From Bifidobacterium myosotis (GTDB lineage: Bacteria; Actinomycetota; Actinomycetes; Actinomycetales; Bifidobacteriaceae), in the NCBI RefSeq assembly GCF_002259745.1, contig NZ_MWWW01000022.1, positions 1 to 64,000 of the forward strand: a stretch of DNA of 64,000 bases, in the 5' to 3' direction. Shown piece by piece: positions 19,161 through 28,581 of this stretch; position 1 is the stretch's first letter; the number at the start of each line of letters is the position of its first letter. The position numbers were made by a program, and so were the translations under genes. The notes beneath the pieces were generated by a model, which was not told the origin of the DNA, did no database searches, and saw only the letters and a program-made list of their open reading frames with translations.

Positions 19161-19916
19161 TTACTCCTCGTCGAGCTGGGCCATGACCTCGTCGGAGGCG
19201 GTCCAGTTGGAGTAGATGTTCTGCACATCGTCCAGATCATCGAGGTTGTCGATGAGCTTGGAGACCTTGCGGGCGTCCTCGAGGCTCAGCTCGACCTCGT
19301 TCTTCGGCTCCATGACCTGATCGGCGGAGTCGTAGTCGAAGCCGGCGTCCTGCAGGGCCTTGCGCACGGCGAACAGATCGGACGGGCCGGTGATGACGGT
19401 GAACACCTCGCCGTTGTCCTGAACGTCCTCGGCACCGGCCTCGGCGGCGGTCTCGAAGAGCTTGTCGAAGTCAACGCCCTCGGACGGGACCACGATCTGG
19501 CCCTTACGCTCGAAGTTGAAGGAGACGGAGCCGGAGGTGGCCAGGGAGCCGTTGCCCTTGGTCAACGTGGAGCGGACTTCGGCGGCGGCGCGGTTGCGGT
19601 TGTCGGTCAGGCACTCGATGATGAGGCCCACGCCGGCGGGCGCGTAGCCCTCGTAGACGATGTCCTCATAGTTGGCGGCGCCATCCTCGGCACCGGAGCC
19701 ACGCTTGACGGCGCGGGTGATGTTGTCGGCCGGCATGGAGGCCTTCTTGGCCTTGTAGATGGCGTCATACAGGGACGGGTTGCCGTCCGGATCGCCGCCG
19801 CCCAGACGGGCCGCGATCTCGATGTTCTTGATGAGCTTGGCGAAGAGCTTGCCGCGCTTGGCGTCGATGGCGGCCTTCTTGTTCTTGGTGGTCGCCCACT
19901 TGGAATGACCTGACAT
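19161..19916 (-). CDS. YebC/PmpR family protein
   Basis: A 251-residue cytosolic protein starting [20 protein letters not shown], with [40 protein letters not shown] and [20 protein letters not shown], the full set of conserved YebC blocks. The family was annotated as transcription regulators and has more recently been tied to relief of ribosome stalling on proline-rich stretches. ATG at 19916 is preceded by GGAG. It heads the ruvCAB group. Confidence 0.95.
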   Translation of the reverse strand: MSGHSKWATTKNKKAAIDAKRGKLFAKLIKNIEIAARLGGGDPDGNPSLYDAIYKAKKASMPADNITRAVKRGSGAEDGAANYEDIVYEGYAPAGVGLIIECLTDNRNRAAAEVRSTLTKGNGSLATSGSVSFNFERKGQIVVPSEGVDFDKLFETAAEAGAEDVQDNGEVFTVITGPSDLFAVRKALQDAGFDYDSADQVMEPKNEVELSLEDARKVSKLIDNLDDLDDVQNIYSNWTASDEVMAQLDEE

Positions 19917-20177
19917 AATGCTCCTAGCGATTAAACGGATGATGTCAAACGAAGCGATTATAGGCCGTCAATCAGACATACCCGGGATTGTGCTCGAAAA
20001 TTGTGACCGAAAACATGCCCGGTGACGGCCCGCAGCAACCCACCGGCCCCACGGGCTGAGGCACCGATGGACGGGAACCGGAAAACCGCATCAGCGAATC
20101 CGGCCAGCGGACCGGTGAATCGGCTCGAAGGACCGACTAATCGGTTCAGCGGTCCAACGGTCCAACGGTCCAACGGT

Positions 20178-20768
20178 TCAGCGGTCCAGCGGCAGCCCCG
20201 ACTGCGGCGCGAGCCGCGTGAACGCCTCGGCGTAGGCGGCCCGCTGGTCGGACAGAAGAATCGGCATGGTACGGGTCTCGGCCACAATCGGCATGAAGTT
20301 CGCATCGCCGTTCCAGCGTGGCACCACATGCTGATGCAGGTGCGCGGCCACGCCGGCGCCGGCCACTTCGCCCTGGTTGATGCCGATGTTGTACCCGTCC
20401 GGGTGGGATACGGTCTCCATCACCTTCATGGCGAGCGTGGTGGCCTTCTCGAATTCGAACAGCTCGTCGTCGTCAAGTTCGGTGATGAACCCCACATGGC
20501 GGTACGGGCAGATCATGAGATGCCCCACATTGTAGGGGTAAAGGTTCATGATGGCGAACACATGCGTGCCGCGCCACGCGATCAGGCCGTCCTCGTCGGA
20601 CTTCTTCGGCCCGACGCAGAACGGGCATTCCTTGGATTTCGGCTTGGTCGGCCGCCCCTCCGTGTTGCGCAGCACGTAGGTCATGCGCTGCGGGGTCCAC
20701 AGGCGCTCGACCGTGTCCTCCTGCGGCGGGAAGCCGGCCGGGTCGTCGATACGCACGTCATCGGTCAT
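20178..20768 (-). CDS. HIT-family nucleotide phosphorylase/hydrolase (Ap4A phosphorylase-like)
   Basis: The HIT triad appears as AAHLHQHVVPRW near residue 150. A CPFCVG pair and FAIMNLYPYNVGHLMICPYRHVG precede it, as in the mycobacterial Ap4A phosphorylase-type HIT proteins that split diadenosine tetraphosphate. The start is ATG at 20768 (MTDDVRIDDPAGF) with GGAGAGG upstream; a longer frame to 20795 lacks support. The gene end lies in a tandem 8-bp repeat (CGGTCCAA, three copies near 20150), which may vary between strains. The 260-bp gap to yebC has no gene. Confidence 0.88.
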   Translation of the reverse strand: MTDDVRIDDPAGFPPQEDTVERLWTPQRMTYVLRNTEGRPTKPKSKECPFCVGPKKSDEDGLIAWRGTHVFAIMNLYPYNVGHLMICPYRHVGFITELDDDELFEFEKATTLAMKVMETVSHPDGYNIGINQGEVAGAGVAAHLHQHVVPRWNGDANFMPIVAETRTMPILLSDQRAAYAEAFTRLAPQSGLPLDR

Positions 20769-20895
20769 CTGATTCGCACCTCTCCATAATCCCATAATCG
20801 GTATGCATCAATCCGTATACGTCCTTATGCGCATCCGCGCATACTGTCCGCGTATTTCCGAATAAATCCGGATATATTCGGACCGTCCTATATAC

Positions 20896-21020
20896 GATTC
20901 GGCTCCCCCGGGAAGGGAGCCACCGGTCGCAGAGGAACCGCCGGGAGATGCCGGATGCGGATGCACCGGATCTCTTACGGTCCCCGCGCGAGCGGCTTCC
21001 CTTCCCGGGGGAGCCGAATC
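20896..21020. repeat. 125-bp element bounded by 26-bp inverted repeats
   Basis: The left arm at 20896-20921 begins GATTCGGCTCCCCCGGGAAG and the right arm at 20994-21020 ends with its complement, differing by one base. The core holds shorter GCCGGATGCGG/CACCGGATC repeats. It lies between thrS (stop 21085) and the HIT gene. The GGCTCCC(C) tips match those of the elements at 32213-32336 and inside the copies at 27.1 and 60.1 kb. Confidence 0.75.
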
Positions 21021-21084
21021 ACGTCAGGGCAATGACGCCAAACCTACGGACGTCAGCCCTGTTGGCGCCAGTCTCCCGCTGCGA

Positions 21085-23127
21085 TCAGGCCGCGGGCTCG
21101 GCCAACGCGGCGTTGAAGTCGTCCACGGAGTTGACCTGGACGCGCTTCTTGATCACGGCGAGGATGTCGGCGCGGGCCTCGTCCACCGGCACGCCATTGA
21201 GCTGGCTGCCGTCGCGGAAGCGGAAGCTCACCGCGTTGTTGTTCATGTCCTCCTCGCCGACGATGAGGATGAATGGCGCCTTGGACTTGGAGGCGTTGCG
21301 GATCTTCTTGCCGAAGCGGTCGTCGGAGGAATCAATCTCGCAGCGGACCATCTCGTCCTCGAGGGACTTGACGAACTCCTCGAGGTGCGGGGCGAACTCG
21401 TCGGCCACCGGCACGCCGAGAACCTGGACCGGGGCAAGCCACGCCGGGAACGCGCCGGCGTAGTGTTCGAGCAGCACGGCGAAGAAGCGCTCGATGGAGC
21501 CGAACAGGGCACGGTGAATCATCACCGGGCGCTGGTGGGTGCCATCCTTCGCGATGTACTCGAGCTGGAAGCGCTCGGGCAGGTTGAAGTCGAGCTGGAT
21601 GGTCGAGACCTGCCAGGTGCGGCCGATGGCGTCGCGGGCCTGCACGGAGATCTTCGGGCCGTAGAAGGCGGCGCCGCCCGGATCGGCCACGAGATGCAGA
21701 CCGGACTCCTTGGCGACCTCGGCGAGCGTGTTGGTCGCCTCCTCCCAGATCTCATCGGAGCCGACGTACTTGTTCGGGTCCTTGGTGGACAGCTCGAGAT
21801 AGAAGTCGCTCAGGCCGAAGTCCTTGAGCACCTTGAGCACGAAGGTGAGCAGGTTGGTCAGCTCGCCCTTCATCTGCTCGCGGGTGCAGTAGATGTGGGA
21901 ATCATCCTGCGTAAGGCCGCGCACACGGGTCAGGCCGTGGACCTCGCCGGACTTCTCGTAGCGGTACACGGTGCCGAACTCGAAGAGGCGCAGCGGCAGC
22001 TCGCGGTAGGAGCGCTGGCGGGACTTGAAGATCAGGTTGTGCATCGGGCAGTTCATCGGCTTGAGGTAGTAGTCGAAGCCGGGCTTGGTCACGTTGCCGT
22101 CCTCGTCGTACTCCTCATCGAGGTGCATCGGCGGGTACATGCCGTCCTTGTACCAGTGCAGGTGGCCGGAGGTCTCGTACAGGCCGCCCTTGGTGATGTG
22201 CGGGGTCTGCACGAAGCTGTAGTGGTACTTGCGGTGCATCTCGCGGGAGTAGTCCTCCATCGCGTTGATCACCGCGGCGCCCTTCGGGTGGAACACGGCC
22301 AGGCCCGGGCCGATCTCGTCCGGGAAGGAGAACAGGTCCATTTCGGCGCCGAGCTTGCGGTGGTCGCGCTTGGCGGCCTCCTCGAGACGGGTCTGGTAGG
22401 CCTTGAGATCCTCCTTGGAGGCCCATGCGGTGCCGTAGATGCGCTGCATGGTCGGGTTCTTCTCGCTGCCACGCCAGTAGGCGGCGGCGGAACGCTCGAT
22501 CTTGAAGGCCTTGATGAAGTGCGTGTTCGGCAGGTGCGGTCCGCGGCACAGGTCCTTCCACACCACGTTGCCGTCACGGTCGACGTTGTCGTAGAAGCTG
22601 AGCTCCTTGCCGGAGATCTCGGTGGCGGTGGACGGGTCGAGGTGCGCTTCCTTGTCCTTGATCAGCTCGATCTTGAACGGCTGGTCGGCCTCCTCGGCCA
22701 GCGCCTCCTCCTCGGTGACCGTGCGGCGGCGGAAGGACTGCGCGGACTTGATGATCCGCTGCATGTGCTTCTCGATGTTCTTCAGGTCGTCCGGGGTGAA
22801 CGGCTGCTCGACCTGGAAGTCGTAGTAGAAGCCGTCCTTGATGATCGGGCCCACGCCGAGCTTAGCGTCCGGGAACAGTTCCTGGACCGCCTGGGCCATG
22901 ACGTGCGTGGCCGAATGGCGCATGATGCCGAGACCGTCCTCGCTGTCGAGGGCGACGGCTTCGACGGTGTCGCCGTCGGTGAGGGGCGTGTACAGGTCGC
23001 GCAGTTCGCCGTTGAGACGCACGGCGATGATGTTCTTGTCATCCGCGAAGAGCTCGACGCCGGTGGTGGTTGCTTCCACCTCCTTCGCTTCGCCGTTGAC
23101 TGTTATGGAGATGGTAGCTTGCGCCAT
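21085..23127 (-). CDS. thrS: Threonyl-tRNA synthetase
   Basis: A class II synthetase of 680 residues: N-terminal TGS domain ([16 protein letters not shown]), editing-like second domain with [21 protein letters not shown], then the catalytic core with zinc ligand Cys in KPMNCPMHN, motif 2 [20 protein letters not shown] and motif 3 [18 protein letters not shown], and the C-terminal anticodon-binding domain. It charges tRNA-Thr. The start is ATG at 23127 with AAAGGAC upstream. No T-box leader is apparent in the 145 bp before it. It stands alone between the HIT gene and the tRNA cluster. Confidence 0.98.
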   Translation of the reverse strand: MAQATISITVNGEAKEVEATTTGVELFADDKNIIAVRLNGELRDLYTPLTDGDTVEAVALDSEDGLGIMRHSATHVMAQAVQELFPDAKLGVGPIIKDGFYYDFQVEQPFTPDDLKNIEKHMQRIIKSAQSFRRRTVTEEEALAEEADQPFKIELIKDKEAHLDPSTATEISGKELSFYDNVDRDGNVVWKDLCRGPHLPNTHFIKAFKIERSAAAYWRGSEKNPTMQRIYGTAWASKEDLKAYQTRLEEAAKRDHRKLGAEMDLFSFPDEIGPGLAVFHPKGAAVINAMEDYSREMHRKYHYSFVQTPHITKGGLYETSGHLHWYKDGMYPPMHLDEEYDEDGNVTKPGFDYYLKPMNCPMHNLIFKSRQRSYRELPLRLFEFGTVYRYEKSGEVHGLTRVRGLTQDDSHIYCTREQMKGELTNLLTFVLKVLKDFGLSDFYLELSTKDPNKYVGSDEIWEEATNTLAEVAKESGLHLVADPGGAAFYGPKISVQARDAIGRTWQVSTIQLDFNLPERFQLEYIAKDGTHQRPVMIHRALFGSIERFFAVLLEHYAGAFPAWLAPVQVLGVPVADEFAPHLEEFVKSLEDEMVRCEIDSSDDRFGKKIRNASKSKAPFILIVGEEDMNNNAVSFRFRDGSQLNGVPVDEARADILAVIKKRVQVNSVDDFNAALAEPAA

Positions 23128-23271
23128 GATTTGTCCTTTGCTATCGGGGTCCGCGGTACTAATGTGCAGGCCTGGACTGGTTAATCAACAGTCGTCACCA
23201 TAGGCAGGGCATACGACAAACCGGGACGGACCAGAACAAGCCAGAACGGACCGGGTTGGAGCCGGAAAACG

Positions 23272-23298
23272 AAAAAGCCTCACCGCGATGGTGAGGCT
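23272..23298 (-). terminator. Terminator of the tRNA operon
   Basis: On the minus strand AGCCTCACC-ATCGC-GGTGAGGCT is followed by TTTTCG, eight bases after the last tRNA. Confidence 0.9.
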
Positions 23299-23306
23299 CG
23301 AGCTGG

Positions 23307-23379
23307 AGCGGACAACGGGACTCGAACCCGCGGTCTCAACCTTGGCAAGGTTGCGCTTTACCAACTAAGCTATGTCCGC
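23307..23379 (-). tRNA. tRNA-Gly (GCC)
   Basis: A 73-nt cloverleaf with 5' GCGGACA, anticodon loop TTGCCAA (anticodon GCC), T-loop GGTTCGAGTCC and discriminator T. Identical to the copy at 23741-23813. Confidence 0.97.
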
Positions 23380-23410
23380 AAAGGAATCCGCCGTGAGAAG
23401 CGGTTTCCAG

Positions 23411-23483
23411 TGGGCGATGTAGGAATCGAACCTACGACCCCTTCGGTGTGAACGAAGTGCGCTAGCCGCTGCGCCAATCGCCC
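23411..23483 (-). tRNA. tRNA-Val (CAC)
   Basis: 5' GGGCGAT, anticodon stem CTTCG/CGAAG with loop TTCACAC (anticodon CAC), T-loop GGTTCGATTCC, discriminator A; 73 nt. Confidence 0.97.
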
Positions 23484-23530
23484 GAAATCAATCGGTATTC
23501 AGTTATATCGGCGATACAAGTTCGTCTGCG

Positions 23531-23602
23531 TGGGCGATACAAGATTCGAACTTGTGACCCCTTCCGTGTCAGGGAAGTGCGCTACCTCTGCGCCAACCGC
23601 CC
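23531..23602 (-). tRNA. tRNA-Val (GAC)
   Basis: 5' GGGCGGT, anticodon stem CTTCC/GGAAG with loop CTGACAC (anticodon GAC), T-loop AGTTCGAATCT, discriminator A; 72 nt. Confidence 0.97.
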
Positions 23603-23641
23603 GGGTCTGCTCATTCATGCGAATTGCTTCGCGGTCCTGAG

Positions 23642-23712
23642 AGGTGGGTACGAGAGTCGAACTCGTCTATACGGCTTTGCAGGCCGCTGCCTAACCGCTT
23701 GGCTAACCCACC
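23642..23712 (-). tRNA. tRNA-Cys (GCA)
   Basis: 5' GGTGGGT, anticodon stem CGGC/GCCG with loop CTGCAAA (anticodon GCA), T-loop AGTTCGACTCT, discriminator T as usual for Cys; 71 nt. Confidence 0.97.
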
Positions 23713-23740
23713 GTAAGGTCTGTCAACTCATCGGACCTAG

Positions 23741-23813
23741 AGCGGACAACGGGACTCGAACCCGCGGTCTCAACCTTGGCAAGGTTGCGCTTTACCAACT
23801 AAGCTATGTCCGC
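23741..23813 (-). tRNA. tRNA-Gly (GCC), first gene of the cluster
   Basis: Same sequence as 23307-23379. Transcription on the minus strand runs Gly, Cys, Val(GAC), Val(CAC), Gly. The duplicated Gly gene suits a high demand for GGC codons. Confidence 0.97.
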
Positions 23814-24002
23814 ATGTGTCTTACAGGGGAACACCAGAAGGCGTCTCGCCGAAGCACGAGTGATTACTATACTCACATGCCTGTAATTCGTCCAGTCACG
23901 GCGTGTCGCCTTGTGACAGTTGGTGTTCGCGCCCATCGAAACTCCGCTCGCTGATGGCTAAAGGCGGCATCGGGCATGGTCGCGTCCTTTACGCTGGAGA
24001 GT

Positions 24003-24836
24003 ATGAGTGAAGAAGCGAACGCCCAGACGCCGGTGATGATCGCCGCATTCGAGGGATGGAACGACGCCTGTCAGGCCGCCACGAATGTGGTGCGTCATCT
24101 GGTCCGCCGCTACGAGTCCCGTGAGATCCGGCATATCGACTGCGACGGGTTCTACGACTATCAGGTGGCCCGTCCGATGCTGTGCCATGTCTCCGGCCGG
24201 GCCACGCTGGTGTGGCCGCAGACCACGTTCTACGACATCACCCTCGACGCCAACCGTCATCTGTACGCGCAAATCGCCCCCGAGCCGAACTACCGCTGGC
24301 AGGAGTACTGCGCGCAGAGCCTGCATATCGCCGAAGAGCTGGACGTGGCGCAGGTGGTCACACTCGGTTCGATGTTCTGCGACTGCCCGCACACGCGCCC
24401 CCTGCCCCTGTCCGTAAGCGACGGCGAACGCCAATGCGAATGCGATCGGGAATACAACGGCCCGGTGGGAATACCCACCGTGCTTGATCTGGCCGCGGCC
24501 GACCGGGGATTCGGCCATGCCTCCATGTGGGTTTCCATCCCCCAATATCTCGGCAGCGACGAATGCGCGGCCGGCACGCTGCGACTATTGGATGCGCTGG
24601 GCAAGCGCATCGGCTTCACCTTCGACACGGGCGATCTCAAGCGCAAGGCCGAGCACTGGAAGGCCCAGGCCTCAGTGCTGGTGCGGTGCAACGACCAGCT
24701 CAGAGAATACGTGGAGCATCTCGAACGCGACTACGACCTCAAATGCAAGGCCGACGAGGAAGCCGGCCTGGGCACCCCGCAGTGCGAGCAGCTGATCCGT
24801 GAGGCCGAGGCGTTCCTGCGGCAGATGGGCGACTAA
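24003..24836 (+). CDS. PAC2 family protein
   Basis: A 277-residue cytosolic protein with the PAC2 fold: N-terminal PVMIAAFEGWNDACQAATNVV, then ARPMLCHVSGRATLVWPQTTFYDI and VVTLGSMFCDCPHTRPLPL, and a C-terminal helical region with coiled-coil character (QLREYVEHLERDYDLKCKADEEAG). PAC2 proteins are related to proteasome-assembly chaperones and are common in actinobacteria, including those with no proteasome; the substrate is unknown. ATG at 24003 has a GGAGAG site directly upstream; a form starting at 23976 is less likely. A large bidirectional hairpin separates it from uppP. Confidence 0.88.
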   Translation: MSEEANAQTPVMIAAFEGWNDACQAATNVVRHLVRRYESREIRHIDCDGFYDYQVARPMLCHVSGRATLVWPQTTFYDITLDANRHLYAQIAPEPNYRWQEYCAQSLHIAEELDVAQVVTLGSMFCDCPHTRPLPLSVSDGERQCECDREYNGPVGIPTVLDLAAADRGFGHASMWVSIPQYLGSDECAAGTLRLLDALGKRIGFTFDTGDLKRKAEHWKAQASVLVRCNDQLREYVEHLERDYDLKCKADEEAGLGTPQCEQLIREAEAFLRQMGD

Positions 24837-24899
24837 ACCGACGCCGCGGTCTCGGCGCACGTCCGGCCGTCGCATCATTGTCAGTGTCCCGTGTCAAGA

Positions 24900-24950
24900 A
24901 TTCGTTGGTTTTTTGGGTCCCCTTGTTAGGACGTTGCCGTGAAGTGGCGT
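24900..24950 (-). repeat. Right-half fragment of the dispersed GGGGAGCC element
   Basis: TTCGTTGGTTTTTTGGGTCC then CCTTGTTAGGACGTTGCCG is the reverse complement of the right end of the copies at 27.1 and 60.1 kb (CGGCAACGTCCTAACAAGG...). The left half is missing here. Confidence 0.6.
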
Positions 24951-25001
24951 GGCATACTGGGGCGTCGAATCGGCTGACCAGATAATCGTCGGATTATCGT
25001 C

Positions 25002-25047
25002 GATGGGGCGTCGGCGGACCCATTTTTCCGCCGACGCCCCATCCCTT
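25002..25047. terminator. Large hairpin between convergent PAC2 and uppP genes
   Basis: GATGGGGCGTCGGCGGA (25002-25018) pairs perfectly with TCCGCCGACGCCCCATC (25027-25043), followed by CCTTTT; it probably terminates both directions. Confidence 0.85.
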
Positions 25048-25070
25048 TTGTCTCAGCAGCGTTCCCGCGC

Positions 25071-25985
25071 CTACGCCGCGACCATGGACGGATCGATGGC
25101 GGGAAGAACACCGGTGATGAGCAGCAGCGCCACCACCACGGCCAGACCGATGCGGTAGATGGCGAAGGCCTTGTAGGAGAACGTGGCCACGAACTTCAGG
25201 AAGCCGATAATCACCACGTAGCCCACGAAGAACGAGACCAGCGTGGCGGCGATGGTGGGGCCCCAGCCGGGGAACGCTCCGATCGCCGTGCAGGCGGCGG
25301 CGTCACCGCCGGAGCAGGCCGCGACGTCCTTGACTGCGGAGACGGTTTCGAGAATACCGGCGCCGAACACCGCCGGGATGGCCATGAGGAAGCTCACCCG
25401 AACGGCGGCCTCACGGGTGTAGCCCATCGCACGGCCGAAGGTGATGGTGCCGCCGGAACGCGAGACGCCCGGGATAAGCGCCAGCATCTGGCCGATGCCG
25501 AACAGCAACGCGTCCTTCCAGGTCATCTGCTTCATGGTCTTGAGCTGCTTGGAGCGCGCGTCGAACACCCACAGCAGCACGCCGAAGATGATGAGCACGG
25601 TCACCGTGATCCAAAGGTTGCGCAGGGTGGTCTCGATGGCGTCCTTGAACAGCAGTCCGGCGATGAGAATCGGCATGGTGCCGATGATGATGAACCATCC
25701 CATCTGCGTATCCGGATTATGGGCGCCGAGACGGCTTTTGAGGTCTTTGCCCTCCTTGCCGAACAGGGAGCCGAACCATGCGCCCAGAATGCGGATGATG
25801 TCCCGTCGGTAATACAGGATGACGGCCAGCTCCGTGCCGATCTGGATGATGGCGGTGAACGCCGCGCCGGGGTCGCGACCGATCATCAGGTCGCCGATGA
25901 TACGGATGTGGGCGCTGGACGACACCGGCAGGTATTCGGTGAGCGCCTGGACCAGACCCATGAAAAGCGCTTGGAAGAAATTCAT
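25071..25985 (-). CDS. uppP: Undecaprenyl-diphosphatase (BacA/UppP)
   Basis: A polytopic membrane enzyme of 304 residues that dephosphorylates undecaprenyl diphosphate to recycle the lipid carrier of cell-wall synthesis and gives bacitracin tolerance. Signature blocks are ALTEYLPVSSSAHIRI (residues 15-30, with the catalytic Glu) and IPGVSRSGGTITFGRAMG in the middle (phosphate-binding Ser and Arg). About eight hydrophobic segments are visible. ATG at 25985 has GAAGGG upstream. It is monocistronic, divergent from the fructosamine kinase gene. Confidence 0.96.
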   Translation of the reverse strand: MNFFQALFMGLVQALTEYLPVSSSAHIRIIGDLMIGRDPGAAFTAIIQIGTELAVILYYRRDIIRILGAWFGSLFGKEGKDLKSRLGAHNPDTQMGWFIIIGTMPILIAGLLFKDAIETTLRNLWITVTVLIIFGVLLWVFDARSKQLKTMKQMTWKDALLFGIGQMLALIPGVSRSGGTITFGRAMGYTREAAVRVSFLMAIPAVFGAGILETVSAVKDVAACSGGDAAACTAIGAFPGWGPTIAATLVSFFVGYVVIIGFLKFVATFSYKAFAIYRIGLAVVVALLLITGVLPAIDPSMVAA

Positions 25986-26245
25986 AACCCTTCGTCACTT
26001 CCGTGATATGTGATGTATCTGATGTACGTACTGTGGTAGACGGAAGAACACGATACCCAAAGGGGCGTAGAACAACACTAGGAAAACGTAAACTGCACGG
26101 CTTCTACAATGAAACCGTCACCCGCGTCGCCATGCATCACATGCGACGCAATCGCAGGATGTACGATGTGCGAGGCAATGCGCATGGCAGCCGACGCGCA
26201 CGGGCGAAACGAGCGCACCAAGAGTTTAAGAGTTAAGGAGTGGTC

Positions 26246-27037
26246 ATGACCGTTTACCGCAAGAGCAGGGCGTTTGCGCCGCAGGGGTTCTTCGAATGCG
26301 AGGGCCGCGGGCTCAAATGGCTGGGCGCCGCGCACGCGCAGGGAGGTCCGCGCGTGGTCGAGGTGTACGACTGGGGCAAGGATTACCTGGACATCGAGCG
26401 TATCTCCAGCTCCTCCCCGACGCCCAAGGCCGCGCATGATTTCGGTGCGGCGCTGGCCCGCATGCACGACGCCGGCGCCCCGTACTTCGGCTCGGCCCCG
26501 GAAGGGTACGACGGTACGTGCTACTTCGGCCCCCTGCAGGACCCGGTGAAGATGGACACCGGCGAATGGACCGATCCGATCAGCTACTTCGCCGATGGCC
26601 GGTTGCGCCCGATGGTCGATCTGGGCGTGCGCCGCGGCGAGCTCGACCATCGCGACGTCGAATTGACGGAACGGGTGATCGAGGCGCTGCCGGACATCAT
26701 GGGCCGGGCGGCCGACGACAAGCCCGCACGCATCCACGGCGACCTGTGGAGCGGCAATGTGATGTGGACCGCGGACCGCGGCCATTCGGAGGCCGTGCTC
26801 ATCGATCCCGCGGCCCACGGCGGCCATCGCGAGGAGGATCTGGCCATGCTGCACCTGTTCGGCATGAGCTATCTGAGTGAGATCACCGACGGATACCAGT
26901 CCGTCCACCCGCTCAAGGCCGGCTGGCAGGAGCGCATCACGCTGTGGCAGCTCTATCCGATCGCCGGCCATTGCGTGTTCTTCGGCGGCGGCTATGTGAG
27001 TGAGTACCGCTCGATGTGCCGCTCGCTGCTCAAGTAG
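26246..27037 (+). CDS. Fructosamine-3-kinase family protein
   Basis: A 263-residue kinase of the aminoglycoside-phosphotransferase fold. The catalytic loop is RIHGDLWSGNVMW and the metal-binding motif is VLIDPAAHGGHREEDLAML, both diagnostic of fructosamine/ketosamine kinases, which phosphorylate Amadori adducts so that they fall off proteins or amines. The N-terminus (YRKSRAFAPQGFFECEGRGL) matches the family's nucleotide lobe. ATG at 26246 has TAAGGAG five bases upstream. It is followed by a repeat-rich gap of 300 bp. Confidence 0.9.
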   Translation: MTVYRKSRAFAPQGFFECEGRGLKWLGAAHAQGGPRVVEVYDWGKDYLDIERISSSSPTPKAAHDFGAALARMHDAGAPYFGSAPEGYDGTCYFGPLQDPVKMDTGEWTDPISYFADGRLRPMVDLGVRRGELDHRDVELTERVIEALPDIMGRAADDKPARIHGDLWSGNVMWTADRGHSEAVLIDPAAHGGHREEDLAMLHLFGMSYLSEITDGYQSVHPLKAGWQERITLWQLYPIAGHCVFFGGGYVSEYRSMCRSLLK

Positions 27038-27055
27038 TCGCAGTGATACTAAAAG

Positions 27056-27208
27056 GTATTAGTGGGCTGCGTCAGAATCGCCTTGCCGAATTGGCTACCC
27101 CTCAGTCCCGCTTCGCGGGTCAGGTCGTCCTGCAATTTTGGACGCGCCCCGCGCGCAACGTCCTAACAAGGGGAGCCAAAATCAACGAATTAATGATGCA
27201 CGATACGG
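27056..27208 (+). repeat. Dispersed inverted-repeat element, copy with degenerate outer ends
   Basis: The outer ends TTAGTGGGCTGCGTCAGAAT and TCAACGAATTAATGATGCAC enclose a core with its own facing tips TTGGCTACCCCT and AAGGGGAGCCAA. Inside are a CCCGCTTCGCGGG hairpin, CGTCCTGCAATT and GCAACGTCCTAACAAGG, all shared with the copy at 59920-60140. Confidence 0.7.
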
Positions 27209-27318
27209 GACGAAACATAAGTCCGGAACGACCTTGACTTATGTTTCGTCCCGTTTTCAGATAACAAAGTGGGATGAAACATAAGTCGGCTTCGTCGCTA
27301 ACTTACGTTTCATCCCAC
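27206..27318. repeat. Two tandem long palindromes sharing an ACTTATGTTTCGTCCC arm
   Basis: First hairpin: CGGGACGAAACATAAGTC (27206-27223) with its exact complement at 27236-27253, followed by TTTTC, so it could terminate the kinase transcript. Second: GTGGGATGAAACATAAGTC (27269-27287) with AACTTACGTTTCATCCCAC (27300-27318), two mismatches. The same arm is thus present four times in 113 bp and I saw it nowhere else in the window. Confidence 0.75.
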
Positions 27319-27336
27319 TGTTGCGTCGCTGAGTGC

Positions 27337-28491
27337 TCAGCCCAGCGCATCCTTCAACTTGCTGAAGAACCCGCCCTTCTTCTGGCCGCCCCCGGCCTGC
27401 GGACGGGACGCTTGCGACACATGGCCGGCGTCCGCATCATGGGAGGCCGCGAACTGTTCGATGAGGCCGCGTTCGGCATCGTTGAGCTTGGTGGGAATGA
27501 GCACGTTCACATGTGCGACGAGGTTGCCACGCTCATCGTTGCGACGCAGGTTCGTCACGCCCAGACCTTTGAGCGTGACCGTATCCTCAGGCTGGCAACC
27601 GGCGGGGATGGTCACGGTCTGCTCGCCGTCGAACGTGTCGATGGCGAGATCGTGGCCGAGCACCGCCCAGCTCATCGGCACCTGAATCCAGCAGTGCAGA
27701 TCGTCGCCGTCGCGCGTGAACTGCTTGTCCGCCCGGATATGAACGTCGATGTACAGGTCGCCCGCGGCGCCGCCGCCCTCGCCGACCTCACCCTGGTTCG
27801 CCAGACGCAGGCGCGCGTTGTCGTTGATGCCCGCGGGCACGGTCACGCCGACGTTGCGCGTGGTGCGCACGCGACCGTGGCCCATGCAGCTCGGGCACGG
27901 GTTGGTGATGATGGTGCCGTGGCCTTCGCAGCGCTCGCATGGCGCCGAGGTCATCATCTGGCCGAGCATGGTGCGCACGACCTTCTGCCGGAAGCCCTGT
28001 CCGTGGCAGTCGGGGCAGGTGACCGGCTGGGCGCCGCCCTGGGCGCCGGAACCGCCGCATTCCTGACACAGCGAGAACGTGTTGATCTTCACATGGGCCG
28101 TGCCGCCGAACACCGCGGTCTTGAGGTCGATGGATGCGGAGGCCAGCGAATCGCGACCGGGCTGGGTGCGCGACACGGGCCCCTGCGCGCCGCCGCCAAA
28201 CGCAGATCCGAAGAACGTGGAGAAGACGTCGCCCATGTCGCCGAACCCGGCGCCGGAGAAGCCGCCCGCGCCGCCGTTCGGGTCGTTGGGATCCACACCG
28301 GAGTCGTACATGCGACGCTTGTCGGGGTTGGACAGCACGTCGTAGGCGTTGTTCACTTCCTTGAACTTGTCCTCGAACTCCGGCCCCGCGATATCAGGGT
28401 GGTATTTGCGGCTGAGCTTGCGGTAGGCCTTCTTGATCTCGTCGTCGCTGGCGTTGCGGTCCACGCCCAACGTCTCGTAATAATCTGCCAC
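27337..28491 (-). CDS. dnaJ: Molecular chaperone DnaJ
   Basis: A 384-residue Hsp40 co-chaperone for DnaK. The J domain is residues 1-70 with HPD in KLSRKYHPDIAG, then a Gly/Phe-rich stretch (GGAGGFSGAGFGDMGDVFS), four CxxCxGxG zinc repeats (CQECGGSG, CPDCHGQG, CERCEGHG, CPSCMGHG) and the C-terminal substrate domains. It lies 91 bp downstream of hrcA on the same strand and is presumably co-transcribed from the CIRCE-controlled promoter. Many actinobacteria carry a second dnaJ beside dnaK, so this is the hrcA-linked paralogue. Confidence 0.97.
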   Translation of the reverse strand: MADYYETLGVDRNASDDEIKKAYRKLSRKYHPDIAGPEFEDKFKEVNNAYDVLSNPDKRRMYDSGVDPNDPNGGAGGFSGAGFGDMGDVFSTFFGSAFGGGAQGPVSRTQPGRDSLASASIDLKTAVFGGTAHVKINTFSLCQECGGSGAQGGAQPVTCPDCHGQGFRQKVVRTMLGQMMTSAPCERCEGHGTIITNPCPSCMGHGRVRTTRNVGVTVPAGINDNARLRLANQGEVGEGGGAAGDLYIDVHIRADKQFTRDGDDLHCWIQVPMSWAVLGHDLAIDTFDGEQTVTIPAGCQPEDTVTLKGLGVTNLRRNDERGNLVAHVNVLIPTKLNDAERGLIEQFAASHDADAGHVSQASRPQAGGGQKKGGFFSKLKDALG

Positions 28492-28581
28492 TTAATTTGT
28501 TCCTTTGTGTTCGTTTGGTCCGCGGGTTATTGTGCCATATCCCGCGGTCAGTGGACGACCGATTCGTCCGCGACTGTCCGT

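Noticed and set aside
23128-23270. T-box leader before thrS
   Set aside because: The gap between thrS and the tRNA terminator is too short and lacks the T-box sequence.
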